Source: Spirochaetes bacterium GWF1_51_8 (GTDB lineage: Bacteria > Spirochaetota > Brevinematia > Brevinematales > GWF1-51-8). From it: DNA of 56,854 nucleotides. The notes beneath the pieces were generated by a model that saw only the letters and a list, made by a program, of their open reading frames with translations, had not been told where the DNA came from and searched no databases. Positions 1-8,807 of this stretch are shown in pieces. Numbering within the stretch: position 1 is the stretch's first letter; every line of letters starts with the position of its first letter. The position numbers and the translations under genes were made by a program. Where the stretch lies: positions 1 to 56,854 of the forward strand of contig MIBE01000063.1 in the NCBI GenBank assembly GCA_001829415.1, written 5' to 3'.

Positions 1-171
1 GGCATGGGATTCTATATCCGGCCTGTCGAAGAAAAGAACCTTCAAAGCATCGCCGAGGGGATAAAAAAATCGATCATCGAGGCGAAAGTGCGGAATCTGA
101 CCAAGGATGAACTTGAATTGATTGTTGACAGGATAATCGGTGATGTATATGATAAAAGCGGAGAATTATAA
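1..171 (+). CDS. GntR-family (YtrA-like) regulator, C-terminal fragment
   Basis: An open frame enters from the window edge and ends at TAA 169-171, leaving 56 residues. The fragment begins GMGFYIRP, which resembles the wing end of a GntR winged helix (usually GKGTFV). A short helical tail with LTKDELELIVDRI follows, like the small C-terminal segment of YtrA-type GntR proteins. Its stop overlaps the start of the next gene as TAATG, so the two are translationally coupled. YtrA-type repressors commonly sit first in, and control, ABC transporter operons, which is exactly this position. The DNA-binding domain lies outside the window, so the family call rests on the tail and the context. Confidence 0.6.
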   Translation, partial: GMGFYIRPVEEKNLQSIAEGIKKSIIEAKVRNLTKDELELIVDRIIGDVYDKSGEL

Positions 172-1079
172 TGAATGCTGTTGAGCTTCGTTCGATACAT
201 AAGTCATTTAAGCAGAACAAAGTCCTTTCGTCGATCGATCTCGATGTCATGAACGGCGGGATTACCGCGATCGCCGGACCCAACGGAGCCGGGAAAACTA
301 CTACGTTAAAAATCATATCCGGGTACTACTATTTCGACGGGTCGTGCTCGCTTTTCGGCGATGTCACCCCTGTTACCCCGAATAACAAAGGCATGGATAA
401 TATTTTTTACGTTCCCGAAGAAAAAGGCTTGCCCGGCGGACAAAAAGTGAGTACATTTTTCAGTAATTCGAGTCTACTATATTCAAAGCATAAGATAGAC
501 CATGCGAAGCTCGGGGCGATGCTCAAGCACCTCGGGCTGGATAAAAAACTGAATTCGCCGATCAAGGAAATCTCCATGGGGATGCGGAGCAGTCTTTATC
601 TTCTTCTCGCTCTTTCGAGTTCCGCGAAGCTTCTTGTGCTTGACGAGCCGATGACGGGCCTCGACCCGTTTATCCGCAGCAGGATGATCACCCTGATGAA
701 AGAATTTGTTCTCGACGGCAATAAAGCGATCATATATTCGTCACATATCCTCGAGGAGATAGAAGAGGCCGCTGACAGGATCGTGATCCTGAACAATGGG
801 CAGTCCATTTACTCCGGGACTATCGACGAACTGAAAGACAGGTACTCCGAGGCTGTGATCGAGAAACCGGCGATGAATCCATCTGTGTACAATCTCCCCG
901 GTGTCGTGTTTGTGCGTGAAGAAAACGGGCTATATCATCTATTTGTGGAAAACAAACTGTGGAAAGGGTTGAGTTCGTCCAAACAATACCCCTTACGTCT
1001 GAGAGAAATCTTTATTAACCTGATAGAAAAAAGCATGATTTCGCAAGGAGAGGCAAATGAGTTTAATCAGTCTTCGTAA
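171..1079 (+). CDS. ABC transporter ATP-binding protein (CcmA/YtrB type)
   Basis: This 302-residue nucleotide-binding subunit would hydrolyse ATP on the cytoplasmic face of an exporter. Walker A is GPNGAGKT at residues 36-43. The signature is the divergent ISMGMRSS instead of LSGGQ, Walker B is LLVLDEPMTGLDP, and the H-loop is SSHILEE. The ISxGM form of the signature is usual in CcmA/YtrB ATPases that work with ABC-2 permeases. A C-terminal extension of about 90 residues follows the core. The likely permease partner is the ABC-2 gene at 7342, at the far end of the same operon. The gene overlaps the next by 23 bases, which indicates coupled translation. Confidence 0.9.
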   Translation: MNAVELRSIHKSFKQNKVLSSIDLDVMNGGITAIAGPNGAGKTTTLKIISGYYYFDGSCSLFGDVTPVTPNNKGMDNIFYVPEEKGLPGGQKVSTFFSNSSLLYSKHKIDHAKLGAMLKHLGLDKKLNSPIKEISMGMRSSLYLLLALSSSAKLLVLDEPMTGLDPFIRSRMITLMKEFVLDGNKAIIYSSHILEEIEEAADRIVILNNGQSIYSGTIDELKDRYSEAVIEKPAMNPSVYNLPGVVFVREENGLYHLFVENKLWKGLSSSKQYPLRLREIFINLIEKSMISQGEANEFNQSS

Positions 1080-1731
1080 TGTGAAAAAGAATTACCCGTT
1101 GGGTAAGACCGTAGTGCATGCGCTTCGCGGCATCAATCTCGATGTCGAGAAAGGCGCGCTGATGTCGATTATCGGGCCGTCGGGAAGCGGTAAAACCACC
1201 GCGCTCAATATTATCGGATGTATCGATCACGCCACCGAAGGCGGGGTTTCGATCGACAATAACGACATCACTTCGTTTTCCGATACGCAGTTAACCGATC
1301 TGAGACTCTATAAGATCGGGTTCATCTTCCAAACATTCAACCTGATCCCCGTGCTGAACGTGCTGGAAAATGTGGAGTTCCCGCTTCTCCTGATGGGTAA
1401 AATGTCGAAGAAGGAACGCCGCGACCGCGCGGAGAAACTGATCTCCGAAGTGGGCATTAAAGAGTACATGGCTCACCGTCCCGCGGAGCTTTCCGGCGGA
1501 CAGCGCCAGCGTGTCGCCATCGCCCGCGCGTTAGTCACCGGGCCTGAAATCGTCCTCGCGGACGAACCTACCGCGAACCTCGACTCCGTCACCGGGGAAA
1601 TGATCCTGGAACTGATGAGCGAGCTGAATAAAATTGAGAATACAACATTTATATTCTCCACCCATGATCCCGACGTGCTGAAATATGCAAAGGATGTCGT
1701 GAAGCTCAAAGACGGCCTCGTAGTAGCGTAG
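1057..1731 (+). CDS. ABC transporter ATP-binding protein (LolD/MacB type)
   Basis: This 224-residue ATPase has the compact length of the LolD/MacB/FtsE family. Walker A GPSGSGKT is at residues 40-47, the signature LSGGQRQR starts at 145, Walker B is IVLADEP at 165-171, and the H-loop is STHDPDVL. Such ATPases drive FtsX-fold permeases that move lipoproteins, lipids or peptides across the periplasm by mechanotransmission, not by classical transmembrane transport. The two FtsX-type permeases immediately downstream are the obvious partners. The start lies inside the preceding gene behind an AAGGAGAGG ribosome binding site. LolD is the closest functional analogy, but the substrate cannot be read from the sequence. 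Confidence 0.92.
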   Translation: MSLISLRNVKKNYPLGKTVVHALRGINLDVEKGALMSIIGPSGSGKTTALNIIGCIDHATEGGVSIDNNDITSFSDTQLTDLRLYKIGFIFQTFNLIPVLNVLENVEFPLLLMGKMSKKERRDRAEKLISEVGIKEYMAHRPAELSGGQRQRVAIARALVTGPEIVLADEPTANLDSVTGEMILELMSELNKIENTTFIFSTHDPDVLKYAKDVVKLKDGLVVA

Positions 1732-1740
1732 GAGAAACTT

Positions 1741-3270
1741 ATGAGTATAATATTCAAGATTTCCCAACGGAACCTTCTGCGTCACCGTGGGAAAAGTATC
1801 GTGATCGGCCTTATTCTCTTCATGGGCGCTCTTTTTATGACGCTCGGCAACGCTATTGTCAACGGGATGAACAAAGGCCTCGAGGAAAACCTTGTCCAGC
1901 GTTTCCTCGGGCATATCATCGTCTTTTCGACTAACCAGCTTGACGATAATATCCTGACCGGTATCCCAAAACCGATGAAGGTGATGGCCGGGTATAAGGA
2001 TATCAAAGCTCTATTGGACGACAGGCCGGAAATCGATCAATACCTTCCCGCCGGATACGGGATGTCGATGATATTCAATCCGGACGGCGACCGTCCGCTT
2101 GTATCGCTCATGATCGGCGTGGACTTCGACGCATACCAGAAGATGTTCCATTCGAATATCTCGGTGATTGAAGGCGCCTTTCCCACAAACGGGCAAAAGG
2201 GTATCCTGATTAACACGGAATCCCAGAAGAGATTCTATGACGACGGCGGTTTCTGGATTGTTCCCGTGAATTATCCCTTGATCGAATCGAACCTCAGTCC
2301 AGCCGCATTGTCTAATGTCGGAAAACTGATTGTTAAATCAAACCTGATCATTCAGGGTATGAGCGCGGAGATGGGCTCGCTCGATATCAGGGCGGACATC
2401 GTTTCAATATTCAAATTCGAGACGCTCAACCAGGTCTGGGATGTGGTCAACTTCATGGATATCGCGACTTACCGCGAATGCTTCGGGTATTTCACATCGG
2501 CCGACGCTAAGATCGTACTCAAGGAAGAGGAAAAAAGCATCCTCTCCGCCGAAGAGGACGATATCAACTCCATGTTCAGCGAAGACTCGATGTTCGAGGA
2601 CGCGCAGGTGTCTTCAAAAGACTACTCCCTGAGCGAGCTGAAGAAACAGACCCAAAAGACGGAAGAGGACGTTTCCGTAATAGACTCGGGGTCGTACAAC
2701 CTGATCTATATCAAGCTGAAACCCGACGCCCCCAATGACTATCTCGATACTCTCAATAAACTGTTCAAAGATGCGGGAATGGACGCACGCGCTACGTCAT
2801 GGGACAAAGCCGCGGGCCAAATCGGCCAGTTCGCGAATATCTTCCGTCTTGCGATCAACAGCTTCGTCATGATCCTCTTTTTCGTCGCGATCATCATTAT
2901 TATGAACACCCTCAGTATGGCGGCGATGGAACGTATCTCCGAGATCGGCATGATGCGGGCGGTCGGTGCGAACAAGGGTTTTATCGCAAGGATGTTCCTT
3001 GTCGAAACATTTATCCTGTCCTTCCTGTTCGGTTCGGTCGGAATGCTCCTCGGGACATTGATACAGCGCCTTGTCCGAATCGCGCATATCAAGGCGGACG
3101 GCAATATGCAGGTTCTCCTTTTCGGCGGTGACTACCTACAGCCGTTCCTCGACCCCGGTACAGTGTTCTTCTGTATCTTACAGCTCTTACTGGTGACTCT
3201 GCTCTCCGTGATCTATCCTATCATAGTAGCCAGAAAGATTACTCCGCTTGACGCTATTTCGAGAAACTAA
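1741..3270 (+). CDS. FtsX/MacB-type ABC permease with acidic insertion
   Basis: This 509-residue inner-membrane protein has the FtsX-fold layout. One transmembrane helix lies near residues 18-40, a long periplasmic domain follows, and three C-terminal helices start near residue 370. The stretch ERISEIGMMRAVGA after the second helix is the typical FtsX coupling motif. Between about residues 260 and 325 there is a Glu/Asp/Ser/Lys-rich segment (EEEKS, EEDD, SEDSMFEDAQ) that looks disordered and is not usual in LolC/LolE or MacB. It starts 9 bases after the LolD-type ATPase and should form a heterodimer with the next permease. Confidence 0.88.
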   Translation: MSIIFKISQRNLLRHRGKSIVIGLILFMGALFMTLGNAIVNGMNKGLEENLVQRFLGHIIVFSTNQLDDNILTGIPKPMKVMAGYKDIKALLDDRPEIDQYLPAGYGMSMIFNPDGDRPLVSLMIGVDFDAYQKMFHSNISVIEGAFPTNGQKGILINTESQKRFYDDGGFWIVPVNYPLIESNLSPAALSNVGKLIVKSNLIIQGMSAEMGSLDIRADIVSIFKFETLNQVWDVVNFMDIATYRECFGYFTSADAKIVLKEEEKSILSAEEDDINSMFSEDSMFEDAQVSSKDYSLSELKKQTQKTEEDVSVIDSGSYNLIYIKLKPDAPNDYLDTLNKLFKDAGMDARATSWDKAAGQIGQFANIFRLAINSFVMILFFVAIIIIMNTLSMAAMERISEIGMMRAVGANKGFIARMFLVETFILSFLFGSVGMLLGTLIQRLVRIAHIKADGNMQVLLFGGDYLQPFLDPGTVFFCILQLLLVTLLSVIYPIIVARKITPLDAISRN

Positions 3271-3280
3271 GGAGAACGAT

Positions 3281-5095
3281 ATGAATGATAATATAAAACC
3301 TCAACAAGACACTAAACTCAGTGTAAAAGCGCTTCTCACGCTTTCGTTCAGGAATCTGCTCCGGCATAAAATACGCTCGATACTTCTGGGAATAGTCATC
3401 GCGTTCGGCGTGATGATCCTCGTTGTCGCGAACTCCTTCACGGAAGGCCTCAAGGACATCGTGATCAATAAGATCATCGTGAACTGGATGGGGCATATCA
3501 ATGTTTCGGTTATCGAACGATCCAGCGCGACAGGCAACGATAAGAAAGAGATCATCCGCGATATCGACCGCCTGACGGCAATGGTATCCGCCGCCCTGCC
3601 GAATATCGATTTCTACCGTGAGGGCGTGGAAGTATTCAGCCGTTTTGTCGGCAATAAGTCCTCTTCGCTCGGCATCATGATCGGCCTCGAAGCAAAACAT
3701 GCTACTCCGGATTGGCTCAATCTGATCGAAGGAAATGCTGAAGACTTTTCCAACAAAACCTATTCCTACGGCATCCTTGCCTACGAAGGGATGATGAAGC
3801 AGTTGAATTTAAAACTGTACGACGTGATAAAAGTCAAAGCGACTACTATCTACGGAAAAGTTCAATCCGCCCAGTTGACGGTTGTCGGCGTGATGAAGTC
3901 CGCCAGCACCTTCCAGGATATGGGCGTATTCGTGGAAATGCAGGACCTGAAGGGCCTGATTGAAATGAAGTCGAACGAGTCCGGCTCGATCGTGGTCGCG
4001 CTCAAGGGGATCAACGATCCGATGGCGGTCGTACCGTGGGCGGATAAGGTTTTCGCCGCATTGACACCCGGGATCGCCGGGATGTACGGCAAGGCTTCCG
4101 CGTCGGGCAAGTCTGTCGAAGCGACTAAGCTCGGCGTGATGACCAACCGCGACACCCTCGCGGTGTTTGTCTCCAACGCTACCACTTTATCCGGCGACCT
4201 GTACCTGCTCAGCAACACGAACGGCGCGGCGCTGAACAAGCTTCTCGCAGACAAGCTCGGCCTGAGAACGGGCGGAACCGTTCACTTCGAATATAGGACG
4301 AAATTCGGCGGCGAATCCGTCAAGTCGTCCTATAAGATCGTGGCGGTATTCGACTCCCCCGATATGTCCGAGAAGCCTGTGGTCGTACTCCCAAACCTCA
4401 TGTTCTATCCGGAGTACTGCAATTTCCTACCGATGGAGATTTCGGCTGTCACTCAGGCGTACTATCCCGCGACCAATTCCGCGATCTACCATTCCTTCGC
4501 GAAGGAATGGGACATGCTTCCCCGCACGGCTACTTCCGATGAAATGATGAAGAAGCTGGAAAAGTACAACAAGATGAAGTTCAAGGGGATCAAGCTGAAT
4601 GTCAGTTCGATGTACGAAAACGCGCAGATGTTTATCGAGATCGCGAATGTCCTGAACAGTGTCGGGTTCATCGCAGTCATGATCCTCTTCGTGATCATTC
4701 TCGTCGGTGTCGGCAATACGCTCCGGATGATCATCCGCGAACGCACCCGTGAGATCGGAACGGTCCGCGCGATCGGGATGCGGCAGAACGATGTCAGACG
4801 TATGATCAACTGGGAAATCGCTATCCTATCCGTTTTCGCGACGGTCGCGGGTATTATCCTCGCGTTCATCGTCGTGCTGATTATCGGATCGATACCCATC
4901 AAAGACCCCGGCGATTTCTCGATCCTGCTGGTAGACAAAAAGCTGTACTTTGTCGCTTCATTGAACGTGATGGTTTACCTCGGGATACTCTTCCTGATCA
5001 CCTACGCGACGGCGTTCTTCCCCAGTTTGAACGCTTCGCTGATGCCGCCGACCGACGCGCTCCGCGGTATTATGAACAAGTCTAACGCTAAGTAA
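3281..5095 (+). CDS. FtsX/MacB-type ABC permease, second subunit
   Basis: This second FtsX-fold permease has 604 residues from the chosen start. ATG 3281 follows GGAGAACGAT at ideal spacing; an upstream in-frame ATG at 3248 lies inside the previous gene without a good site. A first membrane helix near residue 30 precedes a periplasmic region of more than 400 residues. Three C-terminal helices carry ERTREIGTVRAIGM, the family coupling motif. The periplasmic part is longer than in LolC or LolE (about 400 residues in total). With the permease at 1741 and the ATPase at 1057 it completes a LolCDE-like set. Confidence 0.88.
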   Translation: MNDNIKPQQDTKLSVKALLTLSFRNLLRHKIRSILLGIVIAFGVMILVVANSFTEGLKDIVINKIIVNWMGHINVSVIERSSATGNDKKEIIRDIDRLTAMVSAALPNIDFYREGVEVFSRFVGNKSSSLGIMIGLEAKHATPDWLNLIEGNAEDFSNKTYSYGILAYEGMMKQLNLKLYDVIKVKATTIYGKVQSAQLTVVGVMKSASTFQDMGVFVEMQDLKGLIEMKSNESGSIVVALKGINDPMAVVPWADKVFAALTPGIAGMYGKASASGKSVEATKLGVMTNRDTLAVFVSNATTLSGDLYLLSNTNGAALNKLLADKLGLRTGGTVHFEYRTKFGGESVKSSYKIVAVFDSPDMSEKPVVVLPNLMFYPEYCNFLPMEISAVTQAYYPATNSAIYHSFAKEWDMLPRTATSDEMMKKLEKYNKMKFKGIKLNVSSMYENAQMFIEIANVLNSVGFIAVMILFVIILVGVGNTLRMIIRERTREIGTVRAIGMRQNDVRRMINWEIAILSVFATVAGIILAFIVVLIIGSIPIKDPGDFSILLVDKKLYFVASLNVMVYLGILFLITYATAFFPSLNASLMPPTDALRGIMNKSNAK

Positions 5096-5111
5096 AATAG
5101 AGGAGATTTAG

Positions 5112-5891
5112 ATGAAAAGACTTTTAGTTTTCCTTTCGATAATGATAGTAGGGATTCTCGGCGGCACAGTAAGCGCAAAGGAACTGCCAAAGATAAAATC
5201 GATCCTGACCACCCTCGACACAATGATGGAACTTAAATCCGACCTGACCGCGAAAGTCGCGATCACCGAGGAAAAGCTCAACCAGGGTGTGAAGAAGTAC
5301 GACGCTCTCTATTACCGTTCCGACAGCAAAGATTCCTTTCTTGTCGTGATGCTCGGGCCGGCGTCGGAAAAGGGCAACGGTTACCTCAAGATCGGCGACA
5401 ACATGTGGATGTACAAGCAGAACACGCGTACCTTCCAGCATATCGGCCGCGATGAATCGATCGGCGGAAGCGACCTAAAAAGCGGCGATGTGGAAGAAAG
5501 AAAGCTCGCCGTCGACTATAAGGCCGTGCTCGATAAAAAGACCGGCGCGGAGATGATCACCGAGGAAAAACTCGGCGATATCCTTGTCTATAAGATCGAA
5601 CTGATCGCGCAGGTCAGCGATGTTTCCTACCCGAAGAAAATATACTGGGTACGTCAGGACAACTCCCTTCCTTTGAAGGAACAGGCGTTCTCGCTCTCCG
5701 GTACTCTCATGGAAACCATTTATTACCTGAAGTACACAACTATCAGCGGGAAATACTTCTGTATCAAGATGCGTATCGACGACGAGTTCGAAAAGGGCAA
5801 TAAGTCGCTGGTTGAAATCTCGGGTATCTCGCTCGACAAGATCGACGGGAAGGTATTCACCCAGGGCTACCTCGAATCGTTAAGCAAGTAG
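5112..5891 (+). CDS. Outer membrane lipoprotein-sorting protein, LolA-like
   Basis: This 259-residue secreted protein has an N-terminal signal peptide (MKRLLVFLSIMIVGILGG, cleaved after about residue 22). The mature part shows the pattern of the LolA_like family: a glycine-rich strand YLKIGDNMWMYKQNTRTF followed by a GGSDLKSGDVE segment. LolA-fold proteins form an open beta-barrel with a hydrophobic cavity and carry lipid-modified cargo through the periplasm. Its position between FtsX permeases and a porin-like barrel supports a carrier role in a trans-envelope pathway. Family members are also found beside RND/MMPL exporters, so the cargo need not be a lipoprotein. The start follows GGAGATTTAG. 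Confidence 0.82.
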   Translation: MKRLLVFLSIMIVGILGGTVSAKELPKIKSILTTLDTMMELKSDLTAKVAITEEKLNQGVKKYDALYYRSDSKDSFLVVMLGPASEKGNGYLKIGDNMWMYKQNTRTFQHIGRDESIGGSDLKSGDVEERKLAVDYKAVLDKKTGAEMITEEKLGDILVYKIELIAQVSDVSYPKKIYWVRQDNSLPLKEQAFSLSGTLMETIYYLKYTTISGKYFCIKMRIDDEFEKGNKSLVEISGISLDKIDGKVFTQGYLESLSK

Positions 5892-5899
5892 GAGCGAAT

Positions 5900-7276
5900 A
5901 TGAAAAGAATTGTTTTCACTGGTCTGCTCCTTCTTTCCGGTGCGTTTTTCGGCGGAAACATATTCGCCGACGATCTCGGTATGAACGAGGACGACATGTT
6001 CAAAGACTCCGAGATGATGGTCGATACGAACACGGTGATTAAGGATAATGTAGCCGCTATTCTCGACCAGGATTCCGTGAACTTCAGCGGTAATATCCTG
6101 AGCCGGACATCGTTCTATATGACGAAACAATGGCTCGAAGGCCTAACCGACGGCGATAAGAATCTTTTCACCGCGAAGCTGGAAGGGAATTTTATTCTCG
6201 ATATCCGTCTCCGCATGGGCTTTAAGGCGTTCGTCAATCTCGCGATCAATTACAATACCGTCGCCGATCCCTATGCGATATACGGCGCGCAGTACATCCT
6301 GCTGACCAACCTTCTCGGTTCAAACGCGGCACTACTCGACGCGACGGGCGACAATACCGAGATCCTCCTGAAAGAAGTCTTCATGGATATGAATATCGAT
6401 AAGAGCGTGTACTTCCGTCTCGGAAAACAGGTCCTTCAATGGGGACAGGGCTATTTCTGGAATCCCACCGACCTGCTCAATTCCGAGCTGAAGTCTTTCA
6501 GCGACATGAGCAAGATGCGCGAAGGCTCCTTCGGGTTCAGGATACATATTCCTATCGAATCGATCTTCAACTTTTATGCCTTTATCGACGCGAGGGACGT
6601 GGAGAAATTCACCGATTTTGCCATAGCCGGTAAGGTGCAGTTTCTTGTCGGTATCACAGAGTTCGGCCTGAGCGCATGGGCGAAAAAGGGCTTCTATCCG
6701 GTATATGGCGTGGACTTCACGACAAGCCTTTTCGGTATCGATCTCCGGGGGGAAATGAGCATTTCCTACGGCGACAATCATCATGTCCTGGGCGACATGG
6801 TAGTGATGGGCCCGTATACGAATTATACGGTAGCCTCAATCGAAGACCGCTGGGTGCCGCGTATTTCTCTCGGCTTCACCAAAACATTCGACTGGGATGT
6901 GCAGGACAGAATCATGCTTGTCGGCGAGTTCTACTATAACGATTCCGGCTATTATGAAAATGTTTTCAAAGACCCCGCGAAGAAGCAGGCTCTCTTTATC
7001 AATAACCTCTATCAGCCGAATTACCATAGCGCTTATTACGGGGCGTTGTTCATTTCCATCGGCAAGTTTCCGATTAACGATATGAGCTTTTCAGTGAACG
7101 CGCTCGGGAATTTCAACGATTATTCCTTTACCGTAGTAGCGGGATTATCCTACACGCCTGTGATGAATTTCACCCTTGGATTTAATATTTACGGGTTTCT
7201 CGGCGAAGACGATTGTGAATTTACGATGTCGGGCAACCGGCTCGCTCTCGAAGCGACCGCAAAAGTAGTCTTCTAA
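5900..7276 (+). CDS. Porin-like outer-membrane beta-barrel protein
   Basis: This 458-residue protein has a signal peptide (MKRIVFTGLLLLSGAFFGG, cleaved near residue 24) and many alternating polar/hydrophobic strands ending in Phe, as expected for an outer-membrane barrel. The segment FRLGKQVLQWGQGYFWNPTD resembles the conserved WG...PTD motif of DUF1302-type barrels. It starts 9 bases after the LolA-like gene with AGGAGCGAAT as ribosome binding site, so the two are co-transcribed. In this operon it could be the outer-membrane end of the export path. I cannot tell a channel from an acceptor or enzyme. Confidence 0.75.
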   Translation: MKRIVFTGLLLLSGAFFGGNIFADDLGMNEDDMFKDSEMMVDTNTVIKDNVAAILDQDSVNFSGNILSRTSFYMTKQWLEGLTDGDKNLFTAKLEGNFILDIRLRMGFKAFVNLAINYNTVADPYAIYGAQYILLTNLLGSNAALLDATGDNTEILLKEVFMDMNIDKSVYFRLGKQVLQWGQGYFWNPTDLLNSELKSFSDMSKMREGSFGFRIHIPIESIFNFYAFIDARDVEKFTDFAIAGKVQFLVGITEFGLSAWAKKGFYPVYGVDFTTSLFGIDLRGEMSISYGDNHHVLGDMVVMGPYTNYTVASIEDRWVPRISLGFTKTFDWDVQDRIMLVGEFYYNDSGYYENVFKDPAKKQALFINNLYQPNYHSAYYGALFISIGKFPINDMSFSVNALGNFNDYSFTVVAGLSYTPVMNFTLGFNIYGFLGEDDCEFTMSGNRLALEATAKVVF

Positions 7277-7286
7277 TTTGTGATAC

Positions 7287-7318
7287 ATCCGGGGACGGTG
7301 CAAATCCGTCCCCCGGAT
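7287..7318 (+). other. Strong intra-operon hairpin
   Basis: ATCCGGGGACGG pairs with CCGTCCCCCGGAT around a 7-base loop, a 12-bp GC-rich stem with a single bulged C. It lies between the barrel gene and the ABC-2 permease. No T-run follows (ATAATAATCG), so it is unlikely to be a complete intrinsic terminator. It could stabilise the upstream mRNA or lower expression of the last gene. Confidence 0.6.
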
Positions 7319-7341
7319 ATAATAATCGTAAAGAGGATTGA

Positions 7342-8115
7342 ATGTTTCGGATCGAATTGGAAAAAAAACGGAATGCGTTCATTATTCTCACTATCGTCAT
7401 GCTCGTCTTTCATTCTATCAGCATTATCTTTAAAGATTTCTTTATCGCTATGCTCACAGACCAGCTTAAAAGCCAAATGAATCTTTTCGAGTCGATGGGC
7501 TTGATGGGGATTTCGCTCCGTAATGATCTGATCGGGATTATCACGGGCGATGCGACGCATTATTTTTGGGTACAGGGCACGAAGGATATCTGGATGTTCA
7601 TGTACCCCTACCTCGTGATCACGGGAGCGCAGGAATTCAACGCAAACCGTGAGGACGGAACGATTTACTATTACCTGAACTTCATCAGCCGGAATGATTA
7701 TTTTCTCGGAAAGGTGATGTCCAGCCTGTTCTATTTCCTGACCGCAACCCTTATTTTCTGGGGCGGTTCGGTGATACTTCATATGATCATGGGATTTCAG
7801 CTCGATATCCTGACCGCGCTCCAGCTTCTTGTTCAGCAGCTTCTTTGTAATCTCATTTTCTACTTCATCTTCGCGACCCTTTCACAGCTTGTCAGAAACA
7901 AGACACTCTGCGTATTTTTTGCCGCGATCAGCGTTCCGATTTTTTCGATCTCGTTATCCATCCTATATGCCATGGACTGGCTCGACCCGTTTTTTTCGGG
8001 CGCGGATGCTATTGTCCTGCACTCATTCGTCTGGTGGAAATACCTGCTTGTTCTGCTTCTGCTTGCCGGAGCATTCTTTATAAATCTCAGGATATTTAGG
8101 AAACAGGAACTCTAA
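7342..8115 (+). CDS. ABC-2 type transporter permease
   Basis: This 257-residue integral membrane protein has about six hydrophobic helices. Between the second and third lies the motif REDGTIYYYLNFISRNDYFLGK, close to the E..GT....S.R..Y..GK motif of ABC-2 permeases. It has no ATPase of its own next to it. The natural partner is the CcmA-type ATPase at 171, separated by the LolCDE-like genes. The start is ATG 7342 behind GAGGATTGA. Promoter-like signals are absent from the 65-base gap, which instead holds the hairpin at 7287, so it is probably the last gene of the operon. Confidence 0.82.
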   Translation: MFRIELEKKRNAFIILTIVMLVFHSISIIFKDFFIAMLTDQLKSQMNLFESMGLMGISLRNDLIGIITGDATHYFWVQGTKDIWMFMYPYLVITGAQEFNANREDGTIYYYLNFISRNDYFLGKVMSSLFYFLTATLIFWGGSVILHMIMGFQLDILTALQLLVQQLLCNLIFYFIFATLSQLVRNKTLCVFFAAISVPIFSISLSILYAMDWLDPFFSGADAIVLHSFVWWKYLLVLLLLAGAFFINLRIFRKQEL

Positions 8116-8120
8116 TAAAA

Positions 8121-8145
8121 AAGGCCCCGCATCGAGCGAGGCCTT
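8121..8145 (+). terminator. Intrinsic terminator of the export operon
   Basis: AAGGCCCCGC and GCGAGGCCTT form a 10-bp stem with one mismatch around a 5-base loop, 5 bases after the ABC-2 permease stop. A-rich sequence precedes the stem and ATTCATT follows. The opposite-strand gene ends at 8165, so the hairpin may act in both directions. Confidence 0.75.
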
Positions 8146-8164
8146 ATTCATTATCAGAGTAATA

Positions 8165-8761
8165 CTATTCTTTGCCGGTGAAAGGCGGATACACATCGGT
8201 CATATTTCCCATATAAGCTCCGACTCTGGAAACCCATTTCAAGGTATTCAGGATGAAGCCCCACATTTTTTCAGGGAACTTCCCGGTGAAGAGAATAGCC
8301 CAGAAAGAAATAAAGCTGATGACTGCCATAGCGATCATGCGGAAGTAGAGTATGAATCCATGAGGGATGCCGACATAGATGATTCCGAACAAAGTGCGGA
8401 CGATCAGCATGAGGCGGGACAGGGATTCAGGATAATCCACGGTATAGGTGATAGGGAAACCGGATTCTTTTCCGGTGAAGGGGGGATAAACGTCGGTAAG
8501 AAAAAGCATATAGCTCATGACACCGATACCCCAGCGGGTGGTTCCGACATTGAAGTCGAAGAACTTCTTAGGATACTTTCCGGTAAAGAGAATAGCCCAG
8601 AATGCAAGGAAGCTGAGGAACGCGGTGGCGATACCGCGGAACATCAAGCAGAACCCATGCGGGATACCGACATAGATCATTCCGAAAAAGACTCTCGCAA
8701 GCATAAGAAGGCGGGAAACTTTGGGCGGACATGCACCTGAAAGATTAACAGGATAACTCAT
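8165..8761 (-). CDS. Tandem DUF4389 membrane protein
   Basis: This 198-residue protein is an internal duplication of two DUF4389-like halves, about residues 3-98 and 103-198. Each half contains YVGIPHGF, then a hydrophobic block, FWAILFTGK(Y/F)P, a short amphipathic segment and the end motif TDVYPPFTGKE. The two ends are identical, so the duplication is clear. DUF4389 proteins are small membrane proteins of unknown function, usually with one copy or fused to other domains; here nothing else is present. The start follows AGGAGGGTATT. A promoter with an embedded palindrome lies upstream. I cannot assign a function. Confidence 0.85.
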   Translation of the reverse strand: MSYPVNLSGACPPKVSRLLMLARVFFGMIYVGIPHGFCLMFRGIATAFLSFLAFWAILFTGKYPKKFFDFNVGTTRWGIGVMSYMLFLTDVYPPFTGKESGFPITYTVDYPESLSRLMLIVRTLFGIIYVGIPHGFILYFRMIAMAVISFISFWAILFTGKFPEKMWGFILNTLKWVSRVGAYMGNMTDVYPPFTGKE

Positions 8762-8807
8762 AATACCCTCCTAAGGATTTTATTTTCATTCAATAACCAT
8801 TTTAGTC

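Noticed and set aside
7287..7318. Reading the intra-operon hairpin as a terminator
   Set aside because: No T-run follows, and the next gene has no promoter of its own, so a full stop in transcription there is unlikely.
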